NCBI RefSeq assembly: GCF_937616625.2
Contig: NC_065573.1
Coordinates: 12,415,001 to 12,479,000, forward strand
DNA: 64,000 nt
Source: Mercurialis annua
Taxonomy: Eukaryota; Streptophyta; Magnoliopsida; Malpighiales; Euphorbiaceae
Direction of reading: 5' to 3'
Below the pieces are notes generated by a model, which worked only from the letters and a program-made list of their open reading frames with translations, was not told the origin of the DNA and did not search any database. Shown here piece after piece: positions 20,824 through 32,703 of this stretch. Position 1 is the stretch's first letter. Each line of letters starts with the position of its first letter. Position numbers and translations under genes: made by a program.

Positions 20824-23800
20824 TATAGACACCTATTTTGCGGACATGTAAAAAGTGATAAGAGACTAAAGCGTACAATGATGATTTTTTGATAATTTTT
20901 CTGGGTGACGAGCTATCGATTCAGTTGTTTGAATTCAAACAGGCGTGATCAGTGTATAACTGGGTACTTTAGGGATTAAAACGTAATTAGCCGTAAATAG
21001 CTTATAAAACAAAAAAATTATAGTCTAAGTTTAAAAATTGGACTAATTGCAATAGGTTAGAAGTTTATGGGCCAATTTGCGAGTTTGATGGACTAAAATT
21101 AACTATATTCAAACCCTTAAAGCCCAAGCAAACGTTTTTAACACTTTCGGATACCAGAAATGACTTTTAAGCTCCCTTTACTAAACTTGTAAGATTTAAT
21201 ACGGGATTTGCTTAATTAAAAGAGGTTTTTCCTAATTCAAACTCTATTAAGGCTATCGCTTCACACACTTTCATCCTTAAAAAAATCTATCTTTCATAAT
21301 CCTAACGTAATTAAACCTTTAGACACCCTAGGTTTTTCACGCCTCTATAAGTACAACATTAACACGGCCTTTGCCAGAGGTGGCAATAGACAGTAAGAAA
21401 CACGCACAAACCCTAATAAATACTAGGTCTGGCCGAATTCTACACACCACACACACAAAAATTAATAAACTTCATTTTAGAAAACAAGTTTAAACGCTTT
21501 AATTACTCAAGAACAAGCTAATACGCACTTACTCGAAACTGCATTTCGCATCTGAATCGCCAGAAAATGAGTCAAGGACATAAAACGACACTTATGAGGA
21601 ACCAATTATTCTCTTTGTCAATTTTCATCATCGTGTGAGTAGAATTGATAGTCATGTTATTTTAGATTGCATGCTAGTTATTTTGCTGTGAGATTTCTTA
21701 GAATGGTTAGTAATTGCCATAACTGCCTTTGCTATGATGTTAATGAAATTGCCATGAAAAATTATTTATTAGCATATAGGGCTGTCCTATTATGTTTTGC
21801 ACATTATATTTGAAATCAAACTGATTATAATGCCTATGTTGCAAGCCAGAAATGATTGTCATAATACCTGTTCTTAGCATCCTTAATGTTTTTGATTCAA
21901 AATCAACCTAGAAAGTAGGATTTAGGATAATTAATGCATTTTTATTTGTCTTATTCCAATTCAAGTACGTGTTAGAATGATTTGTGAGCGTTTATTCCGT
22001 TTTTTAAATTTCGTTTGTATGTTCCCAAAATGCCAAAAGAAGTAGTCCCTCGATCTCCCAGAACTGGCGCCGCTTGCGGTTCACTGTGGCGGCTCCGCCC
22101 CTCATAATGGCTTGGTGTTCTTGCTCCCCCTTTGTCCCAGAATCAATCCTAGATCCTTCTAGATTTGATTAAACCTAGGTTCTGTGTTTCTGGGCTCGTT
22201 TGATCTCGACATTGCGCCCTGTTTGAGGCCACATGTACTTTATTTAATATAGTATCATATTATGTTTTTTAATGGGCTAGTTCCTATGTAATTCGGGTCT
22301 CAAAGACCCAAATTGTAACCCGCTACGTCAACCGGGCCTTGATGTCCGAAACTGACGTATCCAACAACTTTCAGAAGCAATTACAGGTACTCTCAAACTT
22401 GGAATCGACGCCGGTTTTGTCACGACCCGATTTCCCCCTCGAAACTCGAGCCGAGACCGGCGCTAGGGAATGGGAATGGTTGTTCCGAAACCCGTAGCAA
22501 GCCTAAAATCTCTATAAATTTTTCGCAAATATAAATCTAGATCGTACATCGCGTACGACCTGTTTTCAGAAAACACCTTTAAAATAATTGTTTTTTCCGT
22601 TTAACGTGGAATACACATTCTGAAACTATTCATATAAGCGAAATCGCGTTTTCAGAAATGCTGGTTGAATAACCCTAGTTATTCTGACCCACGCGCATTT
22701 CTGAAAAACCGGTGCGGTGGTACAGGGACTTAGCTCACGTGGCTTGCCTCGCAGGCAGCCCTATTTTAAACCGCGCACCCGAACAATATGTTTAATAAAA
22801 TATATCGAACACTTTCCTTTTTAAAGCGTTATATCAAACATATTAAAAACATGCACAGCATGTACACAAACATAAGGCCAGCTAAACTATACACAGTGTC
22901 TTTGCAGACCAGAGACACGAAACTTGGCCCACCCGTAGGGGACACCATAAAACACCATATGCCTATTAAGTAGCCACTTATTAAAGTTAGACAAAGTCAG
23001 GTTCCTCTCAGAGTATATAGACAAAGGAACCATGACGTGGCCACAGGCGTATAAAACCTATATACACTATTGCAGCATCTAAGAGTTTAAAGTGTTATTT
23101 ACATAACAACAGAATAAGCTTCCCTGATGAAAAAGGGTGGAAGCTCGACCAAACCCGATAGCTAGGTACCTGAAAAAGATAAACAACAACGGGGTCAGAA
23201 ATATAAATATTTATGCGTGAGTAGATAGGTTTACAGTTAAATACCAAATCGCATATAGACAAAATATCGATATATAAAAATATTACCAGTCCTCGATCCA
23301 AATGAAACCCTAGTCCTGATTACGTTATAGTGCTATCATATATAATGCATATGCACAACTCTTGTTTAATACAGGATGTGCTGTATACATATGTATCACA
23401 TCCATCTTGACTCTGTATAGGGTTGCTGGGCCGGAACTTGAATCACTGCCACCTCAGGACTACCCATTAGGTTTAAGCCGCTTAGCAAGCATCTGGCTTA
23501 AAACCTAATCTCAATATGTATGCTTGTAATATTTACCTCTCATCTAGTTCATTAACACCGGTGATCACACAGTCCTATTGTTGCCCAATAGATAGCTCGT
23601 TTCAGTGGATCTTCCTTGGCTAAGTTTCATACTTAGTGCGATTTGTGGATTTAAAAACAATTGAATACTAATATTCAAAAGTAAACAAATGAACTCACAA
23701 ACACCGCTAGGTCTGGAACTTAATCCTGTGGTTGTGGTCAGACTGCTGGCTAGCTGGTCGGACTAAACACACAAAGAAAACAGGATAAAATACATCAATA

Positions 23801-24273
23801 TATGTTTCCTATAAAATTTCTAGGTCCTTATTCCCAGATCTAGGTCAAACATTTAATCATTTAAACACGTAACACTTATGGTCTATTTTCTTTTCTAAAT
23901 TCTTGTTTTGAGAAAACGTTCTAACTTTTCTCTGGAAGTTATTTTAGGTATCGCAATACCTAAAGAAAACCATTTATAGCATAGATCTAATTGTCAAAAC
24001 AATTCTCGGTCATATACCAAATATTTAGCAAAACCGTTTGCTAATTCATTAAAACCGTTTAAACGTTGATTTTAATTCTTTTAAAGTCCGTTATAAACGT
24101 TTTACTTTACTTTTAAAATCTCCTTTTAAAAGTCTTTAGGTTTAGTTTTAGAACTCATTTCACTTTCTTCCAAAACAAGTTATCGTTTTAAAATGTTTTT
24201 GGATCAACGAAACTACGTCAAGTTCTTAGGGCAAAAAGCCCCGAAAAATCCCTATCCATCGGCGTCTCGGCAC

Positions 24274-24366
24274 GGTGCACGATCGTGCACCTTGGGTGCA
24301 TGATCGTGCACCTTAGTGCACGTTCGTGCACCCTCTCATGGTGCACGTTCGTGCACCCGAGTGCAC
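24274..24366. repeat. Four-unit palindrome array in the 3' LTR of A
   Basis: The units are GGTGCACGATCGTGCACC, GGTGCATGATCGTGCACC and two GTGCACGTTCGTGCACC forms, separated by 3-7 bp, with a half-unit GTGCAC at the end. On the minus strand the array lies about 0.35-0.45 kb downstream of the TATA-like box. Confidence 0.9.
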
Positions 24367-25264
24367 ATCCCCGGGAAAGTTGCTTTCCCGGGCTTTCCGA
24401 CGTGCTTTAACCCCGTTTTTCCGCCCCTAACACGTATACACATTCCAATCTATCCATATTCACGTTCGAAACGTAAAACTAATACGTTTACGTTCGATTC
24501 GATACGGTAACCGTTTATAAACGAATATATATTCGAAATATATCTAAATATATCAAAATAAACGTTTAATACGGGTGTAATACCTCGCTTACTTGAGTAA
24601 TCGTTGAAAAATGAGTTAAAATCGAGAAAAGATCGAGTTTGATCCGAAACCCTAGCTCGCACACGAACTGAGAGCTAAGCAGCTCCTTTTTATTTGCTGC
24701 AATGAAGAAATGGACTTGCTGTGTCCATTTATTAAAACTTATAACATATATATACTTAAATGGCTAAAGTGCTGTTTAGTACTAGCTCAATCATGCACTT
24801 TAAACCAACTTCTAAACTAGTCGTTCGTAGCCTAAACGGAAACGATTTCCTAATTTCGTGGAAATTTTATCAAAAATCAAATAAAATATAACAAGAATAA
24901 AAATATAATTTTTATTCCCATCCAACTTATATATTATTCTTAATAAATAATTTTTGATTTATTAAGCCCGCATTGACTGCGCTTGATAAAATTTCTACTT
25001 CCAAATTTTATCAAATTTTCACGATAACCTTTTTAAAATATTTTCGCGAATATTAGCACCAAAAATATTCGCTAGGGACTTATGAATTATTCTGCACCCA
25101 ATTTATAAATCAATATTCTCTCCGTTAACTATATAGTTAATCAAATTTAAATTCTAAAAATCTAAATATGCAATCCTATGGCCATATTAAAAATTTAGGG
25201 ACACTTGTAAATTAAATCTATCTTTAAATTCAATTTACCTACACCCGTCTAATAAAATATTAGA

Positions 25265-25270
25265 CACGTG
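25265..25270. promoter_or_regulatory. G-box CACGTG, 36 bp from the LTR terminus
   Basis: The context is TAGACACGTGGC. The equivalent site in the 5' LTR (32662-32667) is TACGTG, one transition away, at the same 36-bp offset. Confidence 0.6.
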
Positions 25271-25306
25271 GCTATATTTTAACCCTTAAATTTCCGGGTT
25301 ATTACA

Positions 25307-25320
25307 TTCTCTCCCCCTTA
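25307..25320 (-). promoter_or_regulatory. Polypurine tract of element A
   Basis: On the minus strand it reads TAAGGGGGAGAGAA, directly adjoining the 3' LTR. This fixes the element's orientation. Confidence 0.85.
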
Positions 25321-28198
25321 TATAAATTCTTCCTCGAATTTACATATACTTACTTTTCACTTATAATCCAAATTTCACTTATACTTACTCTCACTTCATG
25401 CTTCGGAAAGCATAGCACCATTTTGACTGACATCCCCAGTCATATCTCTCTTCCCCACTGTTGTTTTTATCATCTGTTTGAACTTCCGTTCAGCAACAGA
25501 TTATCCACTTTGTATACTCCTCTTGATCCTATAACTCGTATAAAATACCTTTTACTTCTTAGCTTAGCGTCTTTCAACGCAACCCAAGGACTAATCTCTA
25601 ATCTCTTTTTTCCTAAGCGATCCAAGCAGGTAGGTATAAGTTAATACCATTTAACTTACTACAGGGTTACCATAAAATTAGGTTATCTTTGCTAGTTTTT
25701 GATAACTCCTCTTTTAATATGCCACCTTTGTCGCACATCTTTATTTATTTTATTTTTATCTAACTTTTCTTTTGTTTTCTTTTCAACCTTAGTTGTTTGT
25801 TTACGGATTATCTTATTATTGAGATGGCTTTTAATATACTTTATGATTACTGTTTCGTAAACTAATTACTCATCTTTCACTTTCCTTATATTTCTATACC
25901 TTGTATAGAATGTCCTTTATTTCATCCTCAATCTATAGTAACTTCCTGTTACAGATTGGGTAACTGATCCTCTCTTGCCGAAATGTGGTTGTACAGGTGC
26001 GGGTGTGGTTATAATCTAACTATCTCATCGTAAAACACCTTCTAACTTACTCCAAATACATGGCTTCCTTATTCACAGCTAACAGTTTTCATAACTGTAC
26101 TATAGCTGTTACTATCATGTTTAATTAACTGACTATCAACTGTAGCTCCATTTTCAAAACTTTTTACATTTAAACAAAATGTTTATTAAATATTTTCCAC
26201 TTTTAGTTGGCCATGCTTAACGCATTTCTGGCCCAACACTCAAAATACATATACGTTATATGTACATTCCGTTACCAGTCAACCTAGATTTCGCAGTCAT
26301 AAGGCTCGGTTCTTGGAATTTATCTTTTGAAATTACTGTCTCAATATAGTTTTCAAATTCTTTTTATACATATATGGAGCTTATGTTGATAATTCCAAGC
26401 TAACTAAAGTTTACACTTATTATCGTGATCACTTGCGCTTTTGGCTCACTGCCAAAATTCATGCAAGTTTCACAGCATCACCTCCCTCTTCAAGCATCTT
26501 GTAACACTCCGTTCGACGATCGCAACGGTTAACGTTTAGATAACCGTCATGGGATCATCATATCCCAATATCAAACCGATCTAACGGTTCGATCACTAGT
26601 TAATGGGGTTTTACTACACTTTATTAGTTTCCAGATAACATCTGAAACTTACTCCTTTAATTCACTATCTTCCTTTTCCTTACTTTGATAACATTTCCAT
26701 TTATGTTAATCCAAGGTTTATTATACTATTCAAGTATATTGTTTATTCATTAAATAATTAATAATTATTTATTAATGAATACCTTATTTGACACGACTTC
26801 ACAAAGTCTGTCAGTCGTTAACATAATCAACGACTCTCTTTATTCAAATCATAACTAGTAGTGTAACTACTTGGTTCTGAGAATTATTTTCCTTTTCATC
26901 ATCTTTCTTTTAGTTGATTATTGTTTATTGGGTTTAAGTGCTGAGGTTTACTCCTCTAAGACTTATGAGTTTTGGTTTATCTTACCACTCGTTTGGATTC
27001 AAGAGGTATGTCTATTACTGACATCTTCTCTGTCTGTAAGACCAATCTCAGATCCATCTTAATTAAACACATACGTATGACTTTGTTCACCGACAGTTAC
27101 TTGAAGTCAAACTAACCGAGTTGTGTTTAATTATATCCTACTCTCTCTTATCTTAATCGTAGTTATCTTCTATTATCTATTCTCGAACTTTTATTAATCA
27201 TAAAAGTCCATTACTAGATTTATCTCTCAGTCTATCTTAGAGTAAGAATGTAAATTCTCACTTCATACTCTTCTTAATCCTTAGTAATTTCTGATGTTTC
27301 GGAATGAAACATTAGAATCAAGATCTTTATTGTTTATTATGAATGATAAAAATCACAACATCTTATCTTCGCTATTTTGTATCTTACTTTGACTTTATTA
27401 CAGAGTTTTCGTTCAAATACGCTTACATTTTAAAACAAATACAGTTTGTTTTATAAACAAATTGTTTCTCAATAATTTATTTCACAAAATTTTGTTTTGT
27501 AAACAAATGGTTTCTCAAACCAATCATTTCAAACATATGTGGATATACACATATTCACCCACATATACAAATATATGTGTATACCAGCTGGATTTTCTTT
27601 TAAATTTATCTCTTCAAAACTGTGAATCTAACAATTCACATTTTAAAACTTTTGTACAATTGTGGCTCAGGGTGATGACATCTCTCATCTCCAAAGAGTT
27701 GCTATACAATCCACTTTCTCTTTGATATACTAATATACATGATGCATGTCCTAACAAAATCATTTTGTATAGGTATATGGAATTCAAGTATTTATTTTTC
27801 TATATTGATTGTTGCAATATGCATTCATGATGCATCTGAGCACAATAATACATTCTTTTAAAACAAAACTGCAATACTCATTCTGTAAGCTTCTTTCAAA
27901 CTACTTCTCCGTAACATTTCAAGTTTCTTAATCCTAATAATTTATCCTCACATTAGGATTATTATTGCTTCAATCATTTGTTTGATTATCAATAGTTATT
28001 GATTTCTATTTTAAGGATGCACGTTACTGACATCCCTAACATTTTCATTTCTCAATTATCATTTACCTTTTAATGTTTACTTGTATGTGTATTTCTTTTT
28101 GTTTAAGGATATAATTTATATCTGTAGTTTATGTTTTCCAATTCTAACGCGAATATTGAAAACACATAAACAGACTAATTTAAACATCAAACACATAA
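25321..28198 (-). other. Non-coding internal region of element A
   Basis: AT-rich, with no ORF of convincing length or family on either strand. The first 1.5 kb next to the polypurine tract is conserved with element B (5700-9360), so it may hold functional RNA or be 3' untranslated sequence. The region normally filled by pol has no detectable pol remnant. Confidence 0.7.
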
Positions 28199-29047
28199 CT
28201 AAACATTACCTGACGATGATCGCGAAGACGGAAACGCCTCACGAATCATCGGGCCTTTACCTCGCCCTCCGCGGAATTTCAGTTTTTCTTTATCCTTTCC
28301 CCCTCGCGAAACAAAATAGGGGTTATAATGCCTCGCGGGTCCAGAATTTCCTACCCTAGGAAATGTAGCAGTAGGTTCTTCAGGTTTGGTGTAATAGTAC
28401 GGCTGGAGGGGTATGTCGTTTCTCCTCAACTTACTCTCTATCTGCTTCGCACGCCCAGCAAAATATGCTACAGAATCAGACTTTACCGCCATGAGTTCCT
28501 CGAACTCAGGCCCTAAACCTTTGACGTACCTACTCGCAACTTCCTCACCATCACGAACTAACTCAGGTACTTCTTCACATAAACGCATAAACTCAACAGT
28601 ATATGCCTCCACATTCAAATCTTCCCTAGTATACTTGTCCATAAAATCCCTAAGCTTATCCAAACTTTGGTTCTCTTGCACCTCCCACTTGCTCACGTAT
28701 TCCCATGACTGATTCGGCGAGTGTCTTATTTGCTGTTGAACCCTCCTTAGATGGTCCACCTCAGCTAAGAACTCTTTTACCTTAAATCCCAGATAAGCCG
28801 ATGTAGCAGTCAATTCAGACACAGAGCTATGGCTATTTCCAGTACTGTTTATGTTTTCATTCAACATTCTTTCTAATTCCTCCACTCCAATAGCATCCTC
28901 CCATATGTCCATGTTGCATGCTGATGTTGAGTCAACAGCCTCTATGGGAACAGATGTATCAGGTATAACAAGCAAAACTGGTACATTATGTGGGTCAGAC
29001 CCCACATGCATATGAGCTCTACTAGGCCCAGACATACTGAAACACAT
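28199..29047 (-). CDS. Gag-like protein of element A (Retrotrans_gag)
   Basis: An uninterrupted 282-codon frame. It starts MCFSMSGPSRA; the internal Met of MSGPSRA is an alternative start. A central region (residues about 105-215) has the Ty3/gypsy gag layout: SWEYVSKWE, then LDKLRDFMDK, EAYTVEFMRLCEEVPEL, EVASRYVKGLGPEF and a Lys/Arg-rich end. The C-terminal part is Gly/Arg-rich, but no CCHC zinc knuckle is present. The last codons cross CAG|GTAATG, a good splice-donor match, and the frame stops just after it, so the true protein may continue in another exon. Gag proteins form the virus-like particle that packages element RNA. An intact frame in an element without pol suggests use of pol proteins in trans (inference). 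Confidence 0.8.
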   Translation of the reverse strand: MCFSMSGPSRAHMHVGSDPHNVPVLLVIPDTSVPIEAVDSTSACNMDIWEDAIGVEELERMLNENINSTGNSHSSVSELTATSAYLGFKVKEFLAEVDHLRRVQQQIRHSPNQSWEYVSKWEVQENQSLDKLRDFMDKYTREDLNVEAYTVEFMRLCEEVPELVRDGEEVASRYVKGLGPEFEELMAVKSDSVAYFAGRAKQIESKLRRNDIPLQPYYYTKPEEPTATFPRVGNSGPARHYNPYFVSRGGKDKEKLKFRGGRGKGPMIREAFPSSRSSSGNV

Positions 29048-29566
29048 GAAATTTCAGCATAAGTACCGTATGTAATACTTATAGAAAAATCACATTTTCA
29101 TATAACAGGTATCAACTATTAAACCTATATAAGCAAAACACATAACAATCAAACACAATTCAGAGAAAATTTAACTATCTTCTCGAACAAAAATTCAGAG
29201 GAAATCTTCGCTTTGTCCTGTGTTCAAATAGAACCATTCTCCTCGAATACTGGTCATCTGTTCTGACCATTCCACTTCATGATTGTAACGTGTTTCCAAC
29301 TTAGGAACATCTCACATGTTCCATCAGTTGTAACGTGTCTCGAACACAAGAAAAACTCATGTGTTCCTGATCAAAACATCAATACATACTACACACATGT
29401 ATAGTTGCTATCTATAGCTGATTGTATTCAATAACTGACAACTGATCAAGACATGACATGAATCCTATGTTGCTGCAATAGTTCACTAGGAATTCTTATG
29501 ACTTCTAGTACCTCTACTTAACATATATCAGCAACAATACTTCAGACATTCAAGTCCTAAAACATT

Positions 29567-29588
29567 GCTCTGATACCACCTTTGTCAG
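29567..29588 (-). repeat. Second copy of the PBS region
   Basis: The plus strand reads GCTCTGATACCACCTTTGTCA, repeating 29777-29797 about 210 bp away. It includes the full PBS complement and the first bases of an LTR-like end (TGTCA), although no LTR follows. Confidence 0.85.
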
Positions 29589-29776
29589 TTGCGGCCCTAG
29601 CCGATATGGACGCATTCCTGTCCCATAGGGTGACATCCATCTGTACCTATCAGAGCACGTACAAAATACGCTCAAGGGCGGAGAGCCTCACTTCGTCACA
29701 CTGATCATGAGTGAGAGTTCCCTAGAATTGGGCAGGTCTCGTGAGCCCAGCTCCACCGAGTTACCTAGCACCCTTT

Positions 29777-29788
29777 GCTCTGATACCA
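29777..29788 (-). promoter_or_regulatory. Primer binding site of element A (tRNA-iMet type)
   Basis: The minus strand reads TGGTATCAGAGC, the standard complement of the 3' end of initiator tRNA-Met, 4 bp from the 5' LTR. Confidence 0.9.
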
Positions 29789-29792
29789 CCTT

Positions 29793-32703
29793 TGTCACGA
29801 CCCGATTTCCCCCTCGAAACTCGAGCCGAGACCGGCGCTAGGGAATGGGAATGGTTGTTCCGAAACCCGTAGCAAGCCTAAAATCTCTATAAATTTTTCG
29901 CAAATATAAATCTAGATCGTACATCGCGTACGACCCGTTTTCAGAAAACACCTTTAAAATAATTGTTTTTTCCGTTTAACGTGGAATACACATTCTGAAA
30001 CTATTCATATAAGCGAAATCGCGTTTTCAGAAATGCTGGTTGAATAACCCTAGTTATTCTGACCCACGCGCATTTCTGAAAAACCGGTGCGGTGGTACAG
30101 GGACTTAGCTCACGTGCCTTGCCTCGTAGGCAGCCCTATTTTAAACCGCGCACCCGAACAATATGTTTAATAAAATATATCGAACACTTTCCTTTTTAAA
30201 GCGTTATATCAAACATATTAAAACATGCACAGCATGTACACAAACATAAGGCCAGCTAAACTATACACAGTGTCTTTGCAGACCAGAGACACGAAACTTG
30301 GCCCACCCGTAGGGGACACCATAAAACACCATATGCCTATTAAGTAGCCACTTATTAAAGTTAGACAAAGTCAGGTTCCTCTCAGAGTATATAGACAAAG
30401 GAACCATGACGTGGCCACAGGCATATCAAACCTATATACACTATTGCAGCATCTAAGAGTTTAAAGTGTTATTTACATAACAACAGAATAAGCTTCCCTG
30501 ATGAAAAAGGGTGGAAGCTCGACCAAACCCGATAGCTAGGTACCTGAAAAAGATAAACAACAACGGGGTCAGAAATATAAATATTTCTGAGTGAGTAGAT
30601 AGGTTTACAGTTAAATACCAAATCGCATATAGACGAAATATCGGTATATAAAAATATTACCAGTCCTCGATCCAAATGAAACCCTAGTCTTGATTACGTT
30701 ATAGTGCTATCATATATAATGCATATTACAACTCTTGTTTAATACAGGATGTGCTGTATACATATGTATCACAGCCATCTTGACTCTGTATAGGGTTGCT
30801 GGGCCGGAACTTGAATCACTGCCACCTCAGGACTACCCATTAGGTTTAAGCCGCTTAGCAAGCATCTGGCTTAAAACCTAATCTCAATATGTATGCTTGT
30901 AATATTTACCTCTCATCTAGTTCATTAACACCGGTGATCACACAGTCCTATTGTTGCCCAATAGATAGCTCGTTTCAGTGGATCTTCCTTGGCTAAGTTT
31001 CATACTTAGTGTAATTTGTGGATTTAATAACAATTGAATACTAATATTCAAAAGTAAACAAATGAACTCACAAACACCGCTAGGTCTGGAACTTAATCAT
31101 GTGGTTGTGGTCAGACTGCTGGCTAGCTGGTCGGACTAAACACACAAAGAAAACAGGATAAAATACATCAATATATGTTTCCTATAAAATTTCTATGTCC
31201 TTATTCCCAGATCTAGGTCAAACATTTAATCATTTAAACACATAACACTTATGGTCTGTTTTCTTTTATAAATTCTCGTTTTGAGAAAACGTTCTAACTT
31301 TTCTCTGGAAGTTATTTTAGGTATCGCAATACCTAAAGAAAACCATTTATAGCATAGACCTAATTGTCAAAACAATTCTCGGTCATATACCAAATATTTA
31401 GCAAAACCGTTTCCTAATTCTTTAAAACCGTTTAAACGTTGACTTTAACTCTTTTAAAATCCGTTATAAACGTTTTACTTTACTTTTAAAATCTCCTTTT
31501 AAAAGTCTTTAGGTTTAGTTTTAGAATTTATTTCACTTTCTTCCAAAACATGTTATCGTTTTAAAACGTTTTTGGATCAACGAAACTACGTCAAGTTCTT
31601 AGGGCAAAAAGCCCCGAAAAATCCCTATCCATCGGCGTCTCGGCACGGTGCACGATCGTGCACCTTGGGTGCATGATCGTGCACCTTAGGGTAGTGCACG
31701 ATCGTGCACAATTGGTGCACGTTCGTGCACCCTAGATGGTGCACGTTCGTGCACCCGAGTGCACAGCGCCGGGAAAGTTGATTTCCTGGGCTTTCCGACG
31801 TGCTTTAACCCCGTTTTCCGTCCCTAACACGTATACACATTCCAATCTATCCATTTTCACGTTCGAAACGTAAAACTAATACGTTTACGTTCGATTCGAT
31901 ACGGTAACTTTTTATAAACGAATATATATTCAAAATATATCGAAATATATCAAAATAAACGTTTAATACGGGTTTAATACCTCGATTACTTGAGTAATCG
32001 TTGAAGAAATGAGTTAGAATCGAGAAAAGATCGAGTTTGATCCGAAACCCTAGCTCGCACAAGAACTGAGAGCTAAGCAGCTCCTTTTTATTTGCTGCAA
32101 TGAAGAAATGGACTTGCTGTGTCCATTTCTTACAACTTATAACATATATATACTTAAATGGCTAAAGTGCTTTTTAGTACTAGGTCAATCATGCACTTTA
32201 AACCAACTTCTAAACTAGTCGTTCGTAGCCTAAACGGAAACGATTTCCTAATTTCGTGGAAATTTTACCAAAAATAAAATAAAATATAACAAGAATAAAA
32301 ATATAATTTTTATTCCCATCCGACTTATATTTTATTCTTAATAAATAATTTTTGATTTATTAAGCCCGCATTGATTGCGCTTGATAAAATTTCTACTTCC
32401 AAATTTTATCAAATTTTCACGATAACCTTTTTAAAATATTTCACGAATATTAGCACCAAAAATATTCGCTAGGGACTTATGAATTATTCTGCACCCAATT
32501 CATAAATCCATATTCTCTCTGTTAACTATATAGTTAATCAAATTTAAATTCTAAAAATTTAAATCTGCAATCCTATAGCCATATTATAAATTTAGGGACA
32601 CTTGTAAATTAAATTTATCTTTAAATTTAATTTACCTACTCCCGTCTAATAAAATATTAGATACGTGGCTATATTTTAACCCTTAAATTTATGGGTTATT
32701 ACA
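29793..32703 (-). repeat. 5' LTR of element A
   Basis: It has the same ends as the 3' LTR, with scattered substitutions and small indels. The main length difference is one extra palindrome unit. The minus-strand promoter region (TATA near 32130-32150) should drive the element transcript. Confidence 0.93.
31647..31764. repeat. Five-unit palindrome array in the 5' LTR of A
   Basis: It matches the 3' LTR array but has an extra unit, GTGCACGATCGTGCAC, with flanking bases at about 31691-31713. Confidence 0.9.

Larger units (their letters stand above)
22418..25306 (-). repeat. 3' LTR of element A
   Basis: It starts TGTCACGACCCGATTTCC and ends GGGTTATTACA. A TATA-like stretch on the minus strand lies near 24754-24764. 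A further hairpin, CCCGGGAAAG…CTTTCCCGGG, follows the palindrome array at about 24370-24392. CACGTG at 25265-25270 is 36 bp from the terminus. Confidence 0.93.
22418..32703 (-). mobile_element. Element A: 10.3-kb LTR element with a gag-like ORF only
   Basis: Two LTRs of 2889 and 2911 bp (22418-25306 and 29793-32703) are nearly identical by eye and flank a 4.5-kb internal region. Flanking pentamers are GGTTT (22413-22417) and GATTT (32704-32708), a target duplication with one mismatch. On the minus strand the order is 5' LTR, a tRNA-iMet-type PBS, a gag-like ORF, long non-coding sequence, polypurine tract, 3' LTR. I find no protease, reverse transcriptase, RNase H or integrase. Very long LTRs with little or no pol match the described LARD and TR-GAG groups of non-autonomous plant elements. 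It sits inside element D's 5' LTR, and its similar LTRs make it one of the youngest insertions here. Confidence 0.9.

Noticed and set aside
28081..28712. Plus-strand frames overlapping the gag of element A
   Set aside because: They are antisense shadows of the 282-codon gag-like frame.
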